Under the pieces are notes generated by a model, which did no database searches, was not told where the DNA came from, and saw only the letters and a program-made list of their open reading frames with translations. From positions 1-64,000 of the forward strand of contig NZ_JAURVJ010000044.1 of NCBI RefSeq assembly GCF_030655615.1: a stretch of DNA of 64,000 bases, in the 5' to 3' direction. Position 1 is the stretch's first letter, and every line of letters starts with the position of its first letter. This document shows, piece after piece, positions 20,057-30,220 of this stretch. This stretch comes from Nocardioides sp. (GTDB taxonomy: Bacteria > Actinomycetota > Actinomycetes > Propionibacteriales > Nocardioidaceae). Made by a program: the position numbers and the translations under genes.

Positions 20057-22027
20057 TCACCAGATCCGAACCCGCTCGGCCGGGTCGAGCCACAGCCCGT
20101 CGCCCTCGACGGTGCCGAAGACCTCGTGGAACTCGTCGAGGTTGCGCACGATGTTGGCGCGGAACTCCGGCGGGCTGTGCGGGTCGACGGTGAGGTACTG
20201 CTGCTCCTGCTCCTTGCGCCGCTTGGTGCGCCAGACGAAGGCCCAGTTGAGGAACAGCGTCGCGCGGCCCTCCTGGGTGACCTCCTCGGCGTGCCGCGCG
20301 CGGTTGATCGCGAAGGCCTTGAGGGCGATGGTCAGCCCGCCGAGGTCGCCGATGTTCTCGCCGACGGTGAGGGAGCCGTTGACCTGCTCGCCGGGGAGGG
20401 CCCGCGGCTCGAAGGCGTCGTACTGCTCGACGAGCGCCTTGGACTTCAGCTCGAAGGCCGCCTTGTCGTCGGGGGTCCACCAGTCGTTGAGGTTGCCGTG
20501 GCCGTCGTACTGCGCACCCTGGTCGTCGAACCCGTGGCCGATCTCGTGGCCGATGACGGCGCCGATGCCGCCGTAGTTCTCGGCCGGCTCGGCGTCGGGG
20601 GCGAAGAACGGCTTCTGCAGGATGCCGGCCGGGAAGCAGATCTCGTTGGTGCCGGGGTTGTAGTAGGCGTTGACGGTCTGCGGCAGCATGAACCACTCGT
20701 CGCGGTCGACCGGCGAGCCGATCTTGCCGAGCTGGCGGTCGGTCTCGAACGCGGAGGCGGCGTAGACGTTGCCGAGCAGGTCGCCGCGGTCGACGGGCAG
20801 CGCGGAGTAGTCGCGGAACTTCTCGGGGTAGCCGATCTTGGGCCGGAAGGTCGAGAGCTTGTCGTAGGCGCGGGCCTTGGTGTCGTCGGTCATCCAGTCG
20901 AGCGTGGCGATGGACTGGCGGTAGGCCTCGAGCAGGTCGGCGACGAGCTCGTCCATCAGCGCCTTGCTGGTCGGCGGGAAGTGGCGGGCGACGTACTGCT
21001 TGCCGACCGCCTCGCCCATCGCGCCCTCGACGAAGCCCACGCCGCGCTTCCAGCGGGCCCGCAGCTCGGGGGTGCCGTTGAGGGTGCGGCCGTAGAAGTC
21101 GAAGTTGGTCTCGACGAAGTCGTCGGTCAGGTAGGCCGCTGCCGAGCGCAGCACGTGGCTGAGCAGCCAGGCCTTCCAGTCCTCGATCGGCACCTCCTCG
21201 AGCACCGTCGACAGGTGCGCGAAGAACGACGGCTGCCGCACGCAGACCTCGGCGATCGTGTCGCGGCTGCCGCCGAGGTTGCGCACGTAGGCGTCCCAGT
21301 CGAACTGGGGGCACAGCGCCACCAGCTCGTCGTAGGTCATCAGGTTGTAGGTCTTCTGCACGTCGCGCGTCTCGGCGCGCTCCCAGTGGCCGGCGGCGAT
21401 CCGGGTGTCGATGCCGAGGACGGTCGCGGCCGCCTCGGGGGCGTTCTCGTGGCGTCCGAGGGCGAGCAGCCGGGTGAGGTAGTCGACGTAGGCCGTCCGC
21501 TTGTCGGCGAACTTGTCGTCGCGGTAGTAGGACTCGTCGGGCAGCCCGAGACCGCCCTGGTAGAGGTTGGTGAGGTAGCGGTCGGAGTTCTTGTCGTCGT
21601 TGTCGATGTACATCCCGAAGATGCCGTGGCCGCCGATGCGCTCGAACTCGCCGAGGAACGCCGCCAGGTCGCGGGTGTCGCGCAGTCCGCCGACCGCGTC
21701 GACGAGCGGCCGCAGCGTCTCGGTGCCGCGGGCGGCGATCGCCTCGGTGTCCATGAACGATGCGAAGAGGTCGCCGATCTTGCGGGCGTCCTCGGCGTCG
21801 GGGTTGCCCGGGTCGTCGGGGTCGACCGGCTGCGCCGCGAGGTCCTCGATGATCGTCTGGACCTGAGCCTCCGCCGCGTCGGCCAGCTGGATGAACGGTC
21901 CCCAGCTCGACCGGTCGTTGGGGATCTCGACCGTGTCGAGCCACCGTCCGTTGACGTGGCCGAACAGGTCGTCCTGGGGGCGGATGCCGAGGTCCATGCC
22001 CTCGCGGGCGTCATCGAGGATGCTCAC
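20057..22027 (-). CDS. M13-family zinc metallopeptidase
   Basis: AVIGHEIGHGFDDQGAQYDGHGNLNDWWTPDD; VNAYYNPGTNEICFPAGILQKPFF; VGENIGDLGGL. Confidence 0.95.
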   Translation of the reverse strand: MSILDDAREGMDLGIRPQDDLFGHVNGRWLDTVEIPNDRSSWGPFIQLADAAEAQVQTIIEDLAAQPVDPDDPGNPDAEDARKIGDLFASFMDTEAIAARGTETLRPLVDAVGGLRDTRDLAAFLGEFERIGGHGIFGMYIDNDDKNSDRYLTNLYQGGLGLPDESYYRDDKFADKRTAYVDYLTRLLALGRHENAPEAAATVLGIDTRIAAGHWERAETRDVQKTYNLMTYDELVALCPQFDWDAYVRNLGGSRDTIAEVCVRQPSFFAHLSTVLEEVPIEDWKAWLLSHVLRSAAAYLTDDFVETNFDFYGRTLNGTPELRARWKRGVGFVEGAMGEAVGKQYVARHFPPTSKALMDELVADLLEAYRQSIATLDWMTDDTKARAYDKLSTFRPKIGYPEKFRDYSALPVDRGDLLGNVYAASAFETDRQLGKIGSPVDRDEWFMLPQTVNAYYNPGTNEICFPAGILQKPFFAPDAEPAENYGGIGAVIGHEIGHGFDDQGAQYDGHGNLNDWWTPDDKAAFELKSKALVEQYDAFEPRALPGEQVNGSLTVGENIGDLGGLTIALKAFAINRARHAEEVTQEGRATLFLNWAFVWRTKRRKEQEQQYLTVDPHSPPEFRANIVRNLDEFHEVFGTVEGDGLWLDPAERVRIW

Positions 22028-22073
22028 CTCGCGACCCTATCCGGGTGGTGCGCGGGGGCTTAGGGTCCCTGGC

Positions 22074-22361
22074 ATGACCCTCAACGTCGTGGCCACCATC
22101 CCGATCGACCCCGCCCGTGCCGACGAGGCCGGCCCGGCCCTCGCCGAGCTCGCCGCCTCCTCCCGCTCCGACGCCGGGTGCCTGCGCTACGACGTCTTCG
22201 CGTCGACCAGCGTGCCCGGCACCTTCGTCACCGTCGAGGAGTGGGAGGCGCAGTCCGACCTCGACGCCCACATGACCCAGCCCCACGTCGCCAAGGCCTT
22301 CGAGGTCGCGGGTCCGCTGCTGGCGGGCGAGATCGCGATCCACGTGCTGGGCGAGGTCTGA
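22074..22361 (+). CDS. Putative quinol monooxygenase (ABM domain)
   Basis: MTLNVVATIPIDPARADEAGPALAELAASSRSDAGCLRYDVFASTSVPGTFVTVEEWEAQSDLDAHMTQPHV. Confidence 0.85.
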   Translation: MTLNVVATIPIDPARADEAGPALAELAASSRSDAGCLRYDVFASTSVPGTFVTVEEWEAQSDLDAHMTQPHVAKAFEVAGPLLAGEIAIHVLGEV

Positions 22362-22363
22362 GC

Positions 22364-22939
22364 TCAGCCGACCTCGGCGGGGGTGGCCGCCGCCGTCCAC
22401 TCGCGCCGGAGGAGGCCGTAGACCCACGAGTCGGACACGTCGCCCTCGACGATGCAGTCCTCGCGCAACGTCCCCTCGAGCACGAACCCGAGCTTCTCCA
22501 GCACCCGGGCCGACGCCGCGTTGCGCGTGTCGGTCTCGGCCTGGACCCGGTTGAGGTCGAGCGTGTCGAACGCCCACTGCACGACGGCGTGCGCGGCCTC
22601 GGTCGCGAAGCCGCGGCCCCACGCCGTCCCGCCGAGGCAGTAGCCCAGGGCAGCGCTGCGGAAGTCCGGGTTCCACCGGCTCAGGCTGCACCACCCCACG
22701 AACGACCCGTCGGAGGCCCGGTCGATGGCCACGCGCACACCACTGCCCTCCTCCGCCAACTGCTCGCACCTCGCGAGGAAGCCGTCGGCGCGGATCGGGT
22801 CCTCCCAGGGCGGTGCGTCCCAGTAGCGGAGCACCTCCGCGTCGCGGTGCAGCGCGAAGAGGGCCTCCGCGTCCGTGCCGACGAAGGGCCGCAGCCGAAG
22901 CCGGGCCGTGGTCAGGGTCGGGGTGGTCAGCGGCGGCAT
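22364..22939 (-). CDS. GNAT family N-acetyltransferase (RimJ/RimL-like)
   Basis: LTTARLRLRPFVGTDAEALFALHRDAEVLRYW...LGYCLGGTAWGRGFATEAAHAVVQWAFDTLDLNRVQAETDTRNAASARVLEKLGFVLEGTLRE. Confidence 0.92.
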   Translation of the reverse strand: MPPLTTPTLTTARLRLRPFVGTDAEALFALHRDAEVLRYWDAPPWEDPIRADGFLARCEQLAEEGSGVRVAIDRASDGSFVGWCSLSRWNPDFRSAALGYCLGGTAWGRGFATEAAHAVVQWAFDTLDLNRVQAETDTRNAASARVLEKLGFVLEGTLREDCIVEGDVSDSWVYGLLRREWTAAATPAEVG

Positions 22940-22944
22940 GACGG

Positions 22945-23112
22945 TCAGGGCGTCGTACCGCCGCTGCCGTCGCCGACGCCACCGTTGCCGCGGAACCGCG
23001 AGCGCGCCGCGCGGCTGCCGCGCTGGGGACGGAAGCCGGCCAGCAGGATGACCACGACGAAGAGCAGGACCAGCACGGCCAGCCCGGCGAAGAACGCGAC
23101 GAGGAGACTCAT
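22945..23112 (-). CDS. Small single-pass membrane protein
   Basis: MSLLVAFFAGLAVLVLLFVVVILLAGFRPQRGSRAARSRF... Confidence 0.55.
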   Translation of the reverse strand: MSLLVAFFAGLAVLVLLFVVVILLAGFRPQRGSRAARSRFRGNGGVGDGSGGTTP

Positions 23113-23152
23113 CGGGCGGTCGTGCTGAGAGGTGACATGTCGGGATCGTAGG

Positions 23153-23674
23153 TCACCTCTGCGCACCGGCGGCGGCGTCGCGTGCGGCCAGGACCTGCTC
23201 GCGCAGGATGTCGGCGTGGCCGCAGTGCTGCGCCAGCTCGCGCAGGACGTGGAGGTAGACCCAGCGCACCGGCAGCGGTCCGCGGCGGTTGCCCTCGACC
23301 AGGTCGTCCACCCCGAGGGGTGCGGCCGCGGCCCGCGAGGCCGCGCAGGCCTCGCGGTAGGCGGCCCGGACCGAGTCGATCGTGTCGTCGGGGTCGAGCC
23401 GGAAGGACTCCTCGGGCCCCTCCGGGCACCCGATCTCGGCCCGGGAGCGGCGGGTGATGGCCTCGTCGAACCACACCTGCTCGACGAACGTCGCGTGCTT
23501 GACGAGCCCGAGCAGCGTGGTGCCGGACGGGACCAGCCGGCGGCGGGCCTCGTCGTCGGTCAGGCCGTCGAGGCAGTCGTGGAGGTCGCGCCGGTGGTCG
23601 TCGAGGAAGAGCTCGAGCTGCTCCCGCAACGGGGCCGCGAAGCTCGCGGGGTCGTGGCTCGAGGCGGTCTCCAT
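23153..23674 (-). CDS. DinB-family protein
   Basis: LREQLELFLDDHRRDLHDCLDGLTDDEARRRLVPSGTTLLGLVKHATFVEQVWF...HVLRELAQHCGHADILREQVL. Confidence 0.85.
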   Translation of the reverse strand: METASSHDPASFAAPLREQLELFLDDHRRDLHDCLDGLTDDEARRRLVPSGTTLLGLVKHATFVEQVWFDEAITRRSRAEIGCPEGPEESFRLDPDDTIDSVRAAYREACAASRAAAAPLGVDDLVEGNRRGPLPVRWVYLHVLRELAQHCGHADILREQVLAARDAAAGAQR

Positions 23675-23745
23675 CCGTCGACCTTAGTGAACGACCCCGC
23701 GGTGGGTCCCGAGGGTGGCGTCGGTCGCACGACCCTCGTGCACCC

Positions 23746-24510
23746 TCAGGGTGCGGGGTGGAAGGCCTCACCGTCGAGCACGGGCACGATGTCACTCACG
23801 TCGGACTCGGCGGCGATCCACACGTCACTCGCGAACCCCTTGTCGACGAGCTCCGCCCCGCTGGCACAGGCGACCAGCTCCTCGCGCAGGTCGTCGCGCG
23901 CGGCGGCGTGGGCCGTCACCGCCAGCCTCGCCTCGGGCGACAGCTCGACACTGCCGTCCAACGACGAGAGCACTGCTCCCGCCCCCCACAGGTCCTCGAC
24001 CGACGGGCGCAACGACCCGTCGGGCCACCGCTCCCCCGCCGGTACGACCGCGACGCGAGCACCGCTCTCGACCTGTGGCCGGAGCCAGGAGCCGACCGCG
24101 CCGGCGTTGCGCAACGAGGCGCCGACCACGACACATCCCAGTCCAGCAAGGGCGAACGCGATCGACGATCCGTTGGGCGACGGCAGCACCACGCGCTCGA
24201 CGCCGTCGACCGCGAGCATCGACGCGGGCGACAGGCTGACGCCGGCCTGGCCCTGACTTGCCTCGAGCCGTCCGACGGCGAGCACGGCGTCGCGCTCGGC
24301 GGCGTACGCCTCGGCCCGCGCGTCCTTCCAGGCGAAGGGATAGACGGTCATGCCGCGGTCGAGCGCGACCGTGAGCGTCGTGGTGAACGACAGCACGTCG
24401 ACCACCACCGCCACGTCGGCGCCGGCCGCCACCGCGGCGCCCCCGGTCGGGCCCCACTCGAGCCGGACGGCCCAGGAGGCCTGTGCGTGGGCGGGGTCAG
24501 TCCCGGACAC
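23746..24510 (-). CDS. 2-phosphosulfolactate phosphatase-like (ComB family)
   Basis: VRLEWGPTGGAAVAAGADVAVVVDVLSFTTTLTVALDRGMTVYPF...VVLPSPNGSSIAFAL...VVGASLRNAGAVGSWL. Confidence 0.8.
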   Translation of the reverse strand: MSGTDPAHAQASWAVRLEWGPTGGAAVAAGADVAVVVDVLSFTTTLTVALDRGMTVYPFAWKDARAEAYAAERDAVLAVGRLEASQGQAGVSLSPASMLAVDGVERVVLPSPNGSSIAFALAGLGCVVVGASLRNAGAVGSWLRPQVESGARVAVVPAGERWPDGSLRPSVEDLWGAGAVLSSLDGSVELSPEARLAVTAHAAARDDLREELVACASGAELVDKGFASDVWIAAESDVSDIVPVLDGEAFHPAP

Positions 24511-25462
24511 GCACCACCGACTTGCCGAGCGTGCGACGCTCGTCCATGTCGACCAGCGCCTGGCCGAACTCGTCGAGCTCGTAGAGCCTGCCGATCGGCG
24601 GCTTGACGTGGCCGGCCTCGATCATCGGCACCAGCCGCGCCCACTGCTCCTGCATGTAGCCCGGCCGCGTCATGGCGAACGCGCCCCAGCCGACGCCGCG
24701 GACGTCGACGTTGTTGAGCAGCAGCCGGTTGACCTTGACCTGGGGGATGCCCGCGCCGGACGCGAAGCCCAGCACCAGCACGCGGCCCTGGGTCGCGAGC
24801 GAGCGCAGCGAGTCGGTGAAGGCGTCGCCGCCGACGATGTCGGCGACCACATCGACACCGTTGCCGCCGGTGATCTCCCCGACCGCGTCCTTGAAGCCGT
24901 CGAGGAGGACGACGTGATCGGCTCCGGCGTCGGTCGCGGTGGCCTTCTTGGCCTCGGTGCTGACGACGCCGATGACCGTCGCGCCCATGCCCTTGGCGAC
25001 CTGGATCGTCGCGGTGCCGAGACCGCCCGCCGCGCCGTGCACCAGCACGGTCTCGCCGGCCTGCAGACCGCCCCGCTCGTGGAGGGCGAACTCCGCGGTG
25101 AGGTAGTTCATCGGCAGTGCCGCCCCCTCGTCGTAGGACGTGGTGTCGGGCAGCGCGAACGTGAAGATCGCCGGAACGACCGCACGCTCCTGGGCGCCGC
25201 CCCAGCCACCGACGCCCGCGACCCGCTGGCCGGGCTCGAAGCCCGGACCGCTCACGACGGTGCCGGCGACGTCGACGCCGAGCGAGAACGGCATCTCGGG
25301 CTTCATCTGGTACTCACCGCGGCTCAGCAGCAGGTCGGGGAAGCTCACCCCGACCCGGTGCACCTCGATGAGGACGTCGCCCTCCCCCGGGGTGGGCTCG
25401 TCGACCTCGCGGACGACGACGTCGGCGGGACCGGTGGGCGTGACGACCTGGACTGCGCGCAT
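24497..25462 (-). CDS. NADPH:quinone oxidoreductase family (MDR superfamily)
   Basis: MRAVQVVTPTGPADVVVREVDEPTPGEGDVLIEVHRVGVSFPDLLLSRGEY; VLVHGAAGGLGTATIQVAKGMGATVIGV. Confidence 0.92.
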   Translation of the reverse strand: MRAVQVVTPTGPADVVVREVDEPTPGEGDVLIEVHRVGVSFPDLLLSRGEYQMKPEMPFSLGVDVAGTVVSGPGFEPGQRVAGVGGWGGAQERAVVPAIFTFALPDTTSYDEGAALPMNYLTAEFALHERGGLQAGETVLVHGAAGGLGTATIQVAKGMGATVIGVVSTEAKKATATDAGADHVVLLDGFKDAVGEITGGNGVDVVADIVGGDAFTDSLRSLATQGRVLVLGFASGAGIPQVKVNRLLLNNVDVRGVGWGAFAMTRPGYMQEQWARLVPMIEAGHVKPPIGRLYELDEFGQALVDMDERRTLGKSVVRVRD

Positions 25463-25562
25463 GCCCACCAACGTAGAGGCCCGCGTATCAGGGCGGTCCC
25501 CTCGTCCCTCCTCCCGGACAGGCGCCCGGCACCAGGTCGGGCCAGCGACAGGAGGAACACCC

Positions 25563-25994
25563 ATGTACACCGCCGACGACTTCCCGGGAGCCGGCAACAT
25601 CCCGTGGCAGCTCCTCATCCGTGCGCGCTACGCCTTCGAGATCGACGCCGTCCTGGCCTCGGTCGTCGTGGCGCGCGTGGGTGCCCTCACCTCGGTCGAC
25701 GTCGCGCGCAAGCTCGTCGACGCAGCCGGCGTCAAGGCCGGCGGCGACAAGGCCGAGCCCGGCGCCGTCCTCGGGGCCCTGCGGGCCACCCTCGACTTCG
25801 ACGACTGGTGCGGCACCAACTGGCCCCGCCGCTGGCCGCCCAAGCCCCGGGGCCGCGACTTCGACGACCTCAGCGACCCGATCGTGCCGCTGGTGGCCGA
25901 GCGGGCGCTCGAGCTGCTCACCGCAGGCGGCAGCCCCGACCTGCAGGGCTCGCTCGGCCAGGTGCTCGCCGAGGTCGGCGGGATCGCGCACTGA
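25563..25994 (+). CDS. Hypothetical protein
   Basis: MYTADDFPGAGNIPWQLLIRARYAFEIDAVLASVVVARVGALTSVDVARKLV...; upstream AGGAGGA. Confidence 0.6.
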   Translation: MYTADDFPGAGNIPWQLLIRARYAFEIDAVLASVVVARVGALTSVDVARKLVDAAGVKAGGDKAEPGAVLGALRATLDFDDWCGTNWPRRWPPKPRGRDFDDLSDPIVPLVAERALELLTAGGSPDLQGSLGQVLAEVGGIAH

Positions 25995-26070
25995 CGGGGT
26001 CGCGCCGACCGAACCGGCGCCGCCGTCGCTCCGAACACCGGGCGTGCGCCTCTCCGACCGCGTCAGCGCG

Positions 26071-26892
26071 ATGACGATGCACGCCTCGGCGCGCTTCACC
26101 GTGCGCTACGGCGCCGACCTCCGCTTCGCCGGCCGGGACCTCCCCCGGCCGGCGAGGCGCCGTTACGCCACCCGCCACGGCGTCGTCACCGGCTGGGAGT
26201 ACGGCGCGCCCGACGCCCCGGCCCTGGTCCACTTCCACGGCGGGGCGTGGCTGATGCGCTACCCACAGATGGACGACTGGTGGTGCCGCTACGTCGCCGC
26301 CACAGCCGGGGTGCGGGTCGTCAACGTCGACTTCCGCACCGGCCCCTACGTCACCTACCCCGTCGCCCAGCACCAGTGCCACGACGTCGCGGCGACGGTC
26401 GCCGAGACGGGTCCGGTGGCCGTCGGCGGCTTCTCCAGCGGCGGCGGCCTCGCGGCCTCGGTGGCCCTCCAGGCCCGCGACCTCGGGTCGTTCGTCCCGC
26501 GGCTGCAGGTGCTCGGCGTACCCGCCCTCGACCTCGCCTCCGACCTGCCGGCGGGCAACGGCATGATCTCGCCGTCGCTGCGGGCCCTGGTGCGCCGTGT
26601 CTACTTCCCCGACCCCGCGACCCGCGCGGAGCCCTACGCCTCCCCGGTGCTGGCGCCCGACCTCACCGGCCTGCCGCCGGCGGTCGTGCTGACCGCCGAG
26701 CGCGACACCCTGCGCCGCGACGGCGACCGCTACGCCGAGCGGCTGCGCGAGGCCGGCGTCGACGTCGTCCACGACGTCACCCCCCGCGCCGACCACTACT
26801 TCCTCACCGAGGATCCCCAGCGGGCCCGGACGACGATGGCCATGGTCGCCGAGCGCGTGCGGTCCGCGCTCACGGAGGAACCTTCCCGTTGA
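26071..26892 (+). CDS. Alpha/beta hydrolase (carboxylesterase/HSL-like)
   Basis: LVHFHGGAWLMRYPQMDDWWCRYVAATAGVRVVNVDFR; VGGFSSGGGLAASVAL. Confidence 0.88.
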   Translation: MTMHASARFTVRYGADLRFAGRDLPRPARRRYATRHGVVTGWEYGAPDAPALVHFHGGAWLMRYPQMDDWWCRYVAATAGVRVVNVDFRTGPYVTYPVAQHQCHDVAATVAETGPVAVGGFSSGGGLAASVALQARDLGSFVPRLQVLGVPALDLASDLPAGNGMISPSLRALVRRVYFPDPATRAEPYASPVLAPDLTGLPPAVVLTAERDTLRRDGDRYAERLREAGVDVVHDVTPRADHYFLTEDPQRARTTMAMVAERVRSALTEEPSR

Positions 26893-26965
26893 CCGCCCGC
26901 CCGGCCGGGCGAAGAGTGCGGGCAGCGGCCCACGTTCCGCGGGCCGCGCTCTCGGGAGGTCCAGC

Positions 26966-28258
26966 ATGTCCGCACGTCGCGTCACCCCCACCGTCCGGCG
27001 CACAGCAGCCGCCGCCGTCCTCGCCGTGGCGACCCTGGGCGTCGCCACCCAGACCGCCCAGGCCCCACCGGCGGCGGCCGACGACCGACCCCCCACGGCG
27101 GTCGCGATGGGCGACTCCTTCATCAGCGGCGAGGGCGCCGGCGACTACGCCGCGGTCGTCGACCAGGCCGGCATCACCCAGGGCTTCCCGGGCTGGGACG
27201 CCGCCAACGCCAACGCCTACTTCTGCCACCGCTCACCCCAAGCCAGCATCGCGGTGGCCGACCTGCCCGGCATCGCCGAGCGCGTCAACATCGCCTGCAG
27301 CGGCGCGCAGCCGCAGGACATGGCCAGCCCGTCGAGCGCCCGCGCGGGTGGCCGCACGGTCGCGGCCCAGATCGACCAGCTCCGCCAGGTCGCCACCACC
27401 CACGACATCGACCTCGTGCTCATCGGCCTCGGGTCCAACAACGCCCACTTCACCTTCGGAACCGTCGCCGCCGAGTGCGCCGGCCGCTTCGTCGGCGACG
27501 GCTACACCGGCTGGTGGGAGGTCTGGATCGACCTCCTCAACTGGATCAACGGCACCGAGCTCGACGAGGACCCGTGCACCGACGCCAACCTGGCCGGGCC
27601 GGAGCAGTTCTCGGCGGCCCAGGCCGACACCACCGCCGCGCTGCGCCAGGTCGTCGACGTCCTCGCCGAGATCGACCCCGACGGCGAGCACCGGATCGTG
27701 CTGCAGGACTACACCAACCCGCTGCCCGAGGCCTACGCCGCCGACTACCTCGAGGAGGACGGCCGCGACGACGAGCGCGACAAGTACCGCGCCCTCGTCG
27801 ACGAGCGCTACGCCGCCGGCTGCCCCATCGACGTCGCCAGCCTCGCGCCCGCGCACCGCTTCAGCCAGGGCCTCGGCGCCATGGTCGCCGGCGCCGCCGA
27901 CACCCTGCGCGCCGAGCGCCCGGGCCTCGACCTCACCTACCTCAGCGTCCAGCACGCCTTCGACGGCGCCCGCCTCTGCGAGGACGCCGGCAGCCCGACC
28001 GGCACCCTCGCCACGCCGCTGCGCGTGATGGACGGACCGACCGGGGTCAAGGTCGAGAGCTTCACGCCCTTCGACAAGCTCGACATCAAGCGGGTCACCG
28101 ACACCTGCTCCGACCACTACCAGACCTGCCAGGAGTCGTGGCACCCCAGCGCCGCCGGCCACCAGGCGCTCGGGCAGTGCCTCGCAGGCGCCTGGACCGC
28201 GGGTGCACCGCGGCTCACCTGCGCCCGTCAGCCCGACGGGACGATCAGCGTCGGCTGA
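26966..28258 (+). CDS. Secreted SGNH/GDSL hydrolase
   Basis: Signal-like N-terminus; VAMGDSFISGEGAGDY; SWHPSAAGHQALGQ. Confidence 0.88.
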   Translation: MSARRVTPTVRRTAAAAVLAVATLGVATQTAQAPPAAADDRPPTAVAMGDSFISGEGAGDYAAVVDQAGITQGFPGWDAANANAYFCHRSPQASIAVADLPGIAERVNIACSGAQPQDMASPSSARAGGRTVAAQIDQLRQVATTHDIDLVLIGLGSNNAHFTFGTVAAECAGRFVGDGYTGWWEVWIDLLNWINGTELDEDPCTDANLAGPEQFSAAQADTTAALRQVVDVLAEIDPDGEHRIVLQDYTNPLPEAYAADYLEEDGRDDERDKYRALVDERYAAGCPIDVASLAPAHRFSQGLGAMVAGAADTLRAERPGLDLTYLSVQHAFDGARLCEDAGSPTGTLATPLRVMDGPTGVKVESFTPFDKLDIKRVTDTCSDHYQTCQESWHPSAAGHQALGQCLAGAWTAGAPRLTCARQPDGTISVG

Positions 28259-28273
28259 CCGTGCCCGGCGGGG

Positions 28274-29527
28274 CTAGCCCGGCGCCTTGAGCTGGGACAG
28301 CTCGAAGTGCATCGGGTCGGTGTAGCCCCAGTCGCCACCCCACGCGAAGCCCCACCGCTTGAAGACCGCGACGACGCCGCGGTCCATCTCGCCGACCGTG
28401 CCACGCTGGTTGCCGGGGACGTTGAGGTCGAGGGCCAGGCCGAACGAGTGGTTGGACAGCGTGGACGAGCCGGCGATGTAGCGCGGGTAGTAGCAGCCGG
28501 CGTACTCCCCCGGGTTGATCTTGTCCTCGAGGCCGAGCTGGACGATCTCGCCGAGCGCGGCCTTGAGCTGGGGCATCAGGAACTTGTTGCAGGTGATGGT
28601 CCCGAGGATCGGCACCGTCTCCTGGACGATGTGGCTGCGCACCCACGCCGGGTCGGGCGCGATCCGGCCGCCACCGATCGGGGTGAAGTTGAAGACACCC
28701 ACGGCGTCGGCGAAGTCGCCGACCAGCACGGCAGAGTCGAAGGCGCCGGGATCGAGTCCGTAGCGGGCGACGGCGTCGAGGTTCTGCACGGTCGCCGCGT
28801 CGCCGACGATACGGGCGATCGGCCCACGCAACGACTCGGGCGCGGTCTGGCCGGTGCTGATGAGCATCGCGTTGTCGGGGACCATACCGAGGGCCTCGCC
28901 GCGCTTGCGGTTGACGACGAGGTCGATCTTCTCGGCCTGCTCGGGGAAGGAGCCGACGTGGACGGTGCCGGAGTCCTCGTCGCTGAGCCGGAGGAACCCC
29001 TGCTCGTCGATCGGCGCCTTCTTCTCGAGGCCCTTGGCCACGGCGACCTCACCGGCCGCGACGCGGTCCCAGGCCTCCTGGAAGTCAGCGTTGCTGGTGA
29101 AGAGCCGGTAGGACGCCGGGTCGACCGCCGCGAGGTTGTAGACCTTGTTCTCCATCGGCACGTTGGCCAGCGAGATCGTGGTCGTGGCGATGACGCCGTC
29201 GATCTTCGAGACCTGCTCGACGAGGTCGGGGTCGAGGGTGTCCTGGGCGGTGATCATGATGTCGGCGACGCCGATCCGCTGGGTGCGCGGGCCGGGCGGG
29301 TCGACGGCGAAGGCCGGGTCGAGGGTGCCCGGGCGCTTCTCGTCCGTGGCGGTGGTGGCGGTGCTGGCGGAGGGCGAGGGTGGCTCCGCCGACGCGGCAC
29401 GAGGGTCGCCGGTGTCGGTGGCCCCCGGGGTGTCGGGGTCGTCAGGACCGAGCGGGCCGGCGGTGCAGGCGCTCGCCAGCAGCACCACCGCCACGGCGGC
29501 GGCGGTCGACACGCGCGACACGTTCAT
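28274..29527 (-). CDS. M15-family metallopeptidase (VanY-like) lipoprotein
   Basis: Lipobox VVLLASACTAGP; LSNHSFGLALDLNVPGNQRG...FAWGGDWGYTDPMHFEL. Confidence 0.85.
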   Translation of the reverse strand: MNVSRVSTAAAVAVVLLASACTAGPLGPDDPDTPGATDTGDPRAASAEPPSPSASTATTATDEKRPGTLDPAFAVDPPGPRTQRIGVADIMITAQDTLDPDLVEQVSKIDGVIATTTISLANVPMENKVYNLAAVDPASYRLFTSNADFQEAWDRVAAGEVAVAKGLEKKAPIDEQGFLRLSDEDSGTVHVGSFPEQAEKIDLVVNRKRGEALGMVPDNAMLISTGQTAPESLRGPIARIVGDAATVQNLDAVARYGLDPGAFDSAVLVGDFADAVGVFNFTPIGGGRIAPDPAWVRSHIVQETVPILGTITCNKFLMPQLKAALGEIVQLGLEDKINPGEYAGCYYPRYIAGSSTLSNHSFGLALDLNVPGNQRGTVGEMDRGVVAVFKRWGFAWGGDWGYTDPMHFELSQLKAPG

Positions 29528-29601
29528 GCACCCTCCCGATGTCGAGGGTATGACGAGCACGCAACTCGGGTGGCCGGTTGGGCCAGCTCTTCGACCGGAG
29601 G

Positions 29602-30189
29602 TCAGCGCAGCACGCGCGCGGCGATCCAGGCGATGTCGTCGGCGGTGGCGTCCGGGGGGCCGCTGGGCTGCATCACGTGGCTGAGCACGACTCGCACGAC
29701 CATGTCGACCGCGGCGTCGAGCCGGTGGGTGTCGAGGGGGACGCCGTAGGGTTCGATCCGCTCGACGATCACGGCCTTGGCAACCACGAGCAGCGACTCG
29801 GCGTGGGTGGTCAGCAGCGGCAGCAGCTCGGTGTCGGCGCCGTGGGTCGCAGAGACGACGGCGTGGAGCAGCGGGTTGTCCTTGGCGTGCTCGAGCACGG
29901 TGCGCGACGCCACCCGGATGGCCTCGACGAGGTCGTCGGGGTGGTCGTCGAAGGACAGCGAGACGACCGCGAGGAAGCGCTCGAGCTCGCGCAGGATCAT
30001 CGCCTCCGCCAGCCCGGGCTTGGTGCCGATCTCGTTGTAGACGGTCTGGCGGCTGACGCCGACGACGTCGGCGAGCTTGGCCATCGTCACCTGCGACCAG
30101 CCGATCTCGCTGGTGAGGCGTACGGCGGCGTCGACGACCCGCTCGCGCGTCGACGTACCGGTCACCCCCGCCGCCGTCGTCCCGCTCAT
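29602..30189 (-). CDS. TetR-family regulator adjacent to the alkane hydroxylase cluster (AlkX-like position)
   Basis: RERVVDAAVRLTSEIGWSQVTMAKLADVVGVSRQTVYNEIGTKPGL. Confidence 0.85.
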   Translation of the reverse strand: MSGTTAAGVTGTSTRERVVDAAVRLTSEIGWSQVTMAKLADVVGVSRQTVYNEIGTKPGLAEAMILRELERFLAVVSLSFDDHPDDLVEAIRVASRTVLEHAKDNPLLHAVVSATHGADTELLPLLTTHAESLLVVAKAVIVERIEPYGVPLDTHRLDAAVDMVVRVVLSHVMQPSGPPDATADDIAWIAARVLR

Positions 30190-30220
30190 GCCGTCCAGGG
30201 TAGGCGGCCTGCGGCGGGAC

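Noticed and set aside
20126-22063. 645-aa plus-strand ORF antisense to the M13 peptidase
   Set aside because: High-GC shadow ORF with no recognisable motifs.
23746-24510. Coenzyme M biosynthesis locus
   Set aside because: Only a ComB-like phosphatase is present; no other pathway genes are nearby.
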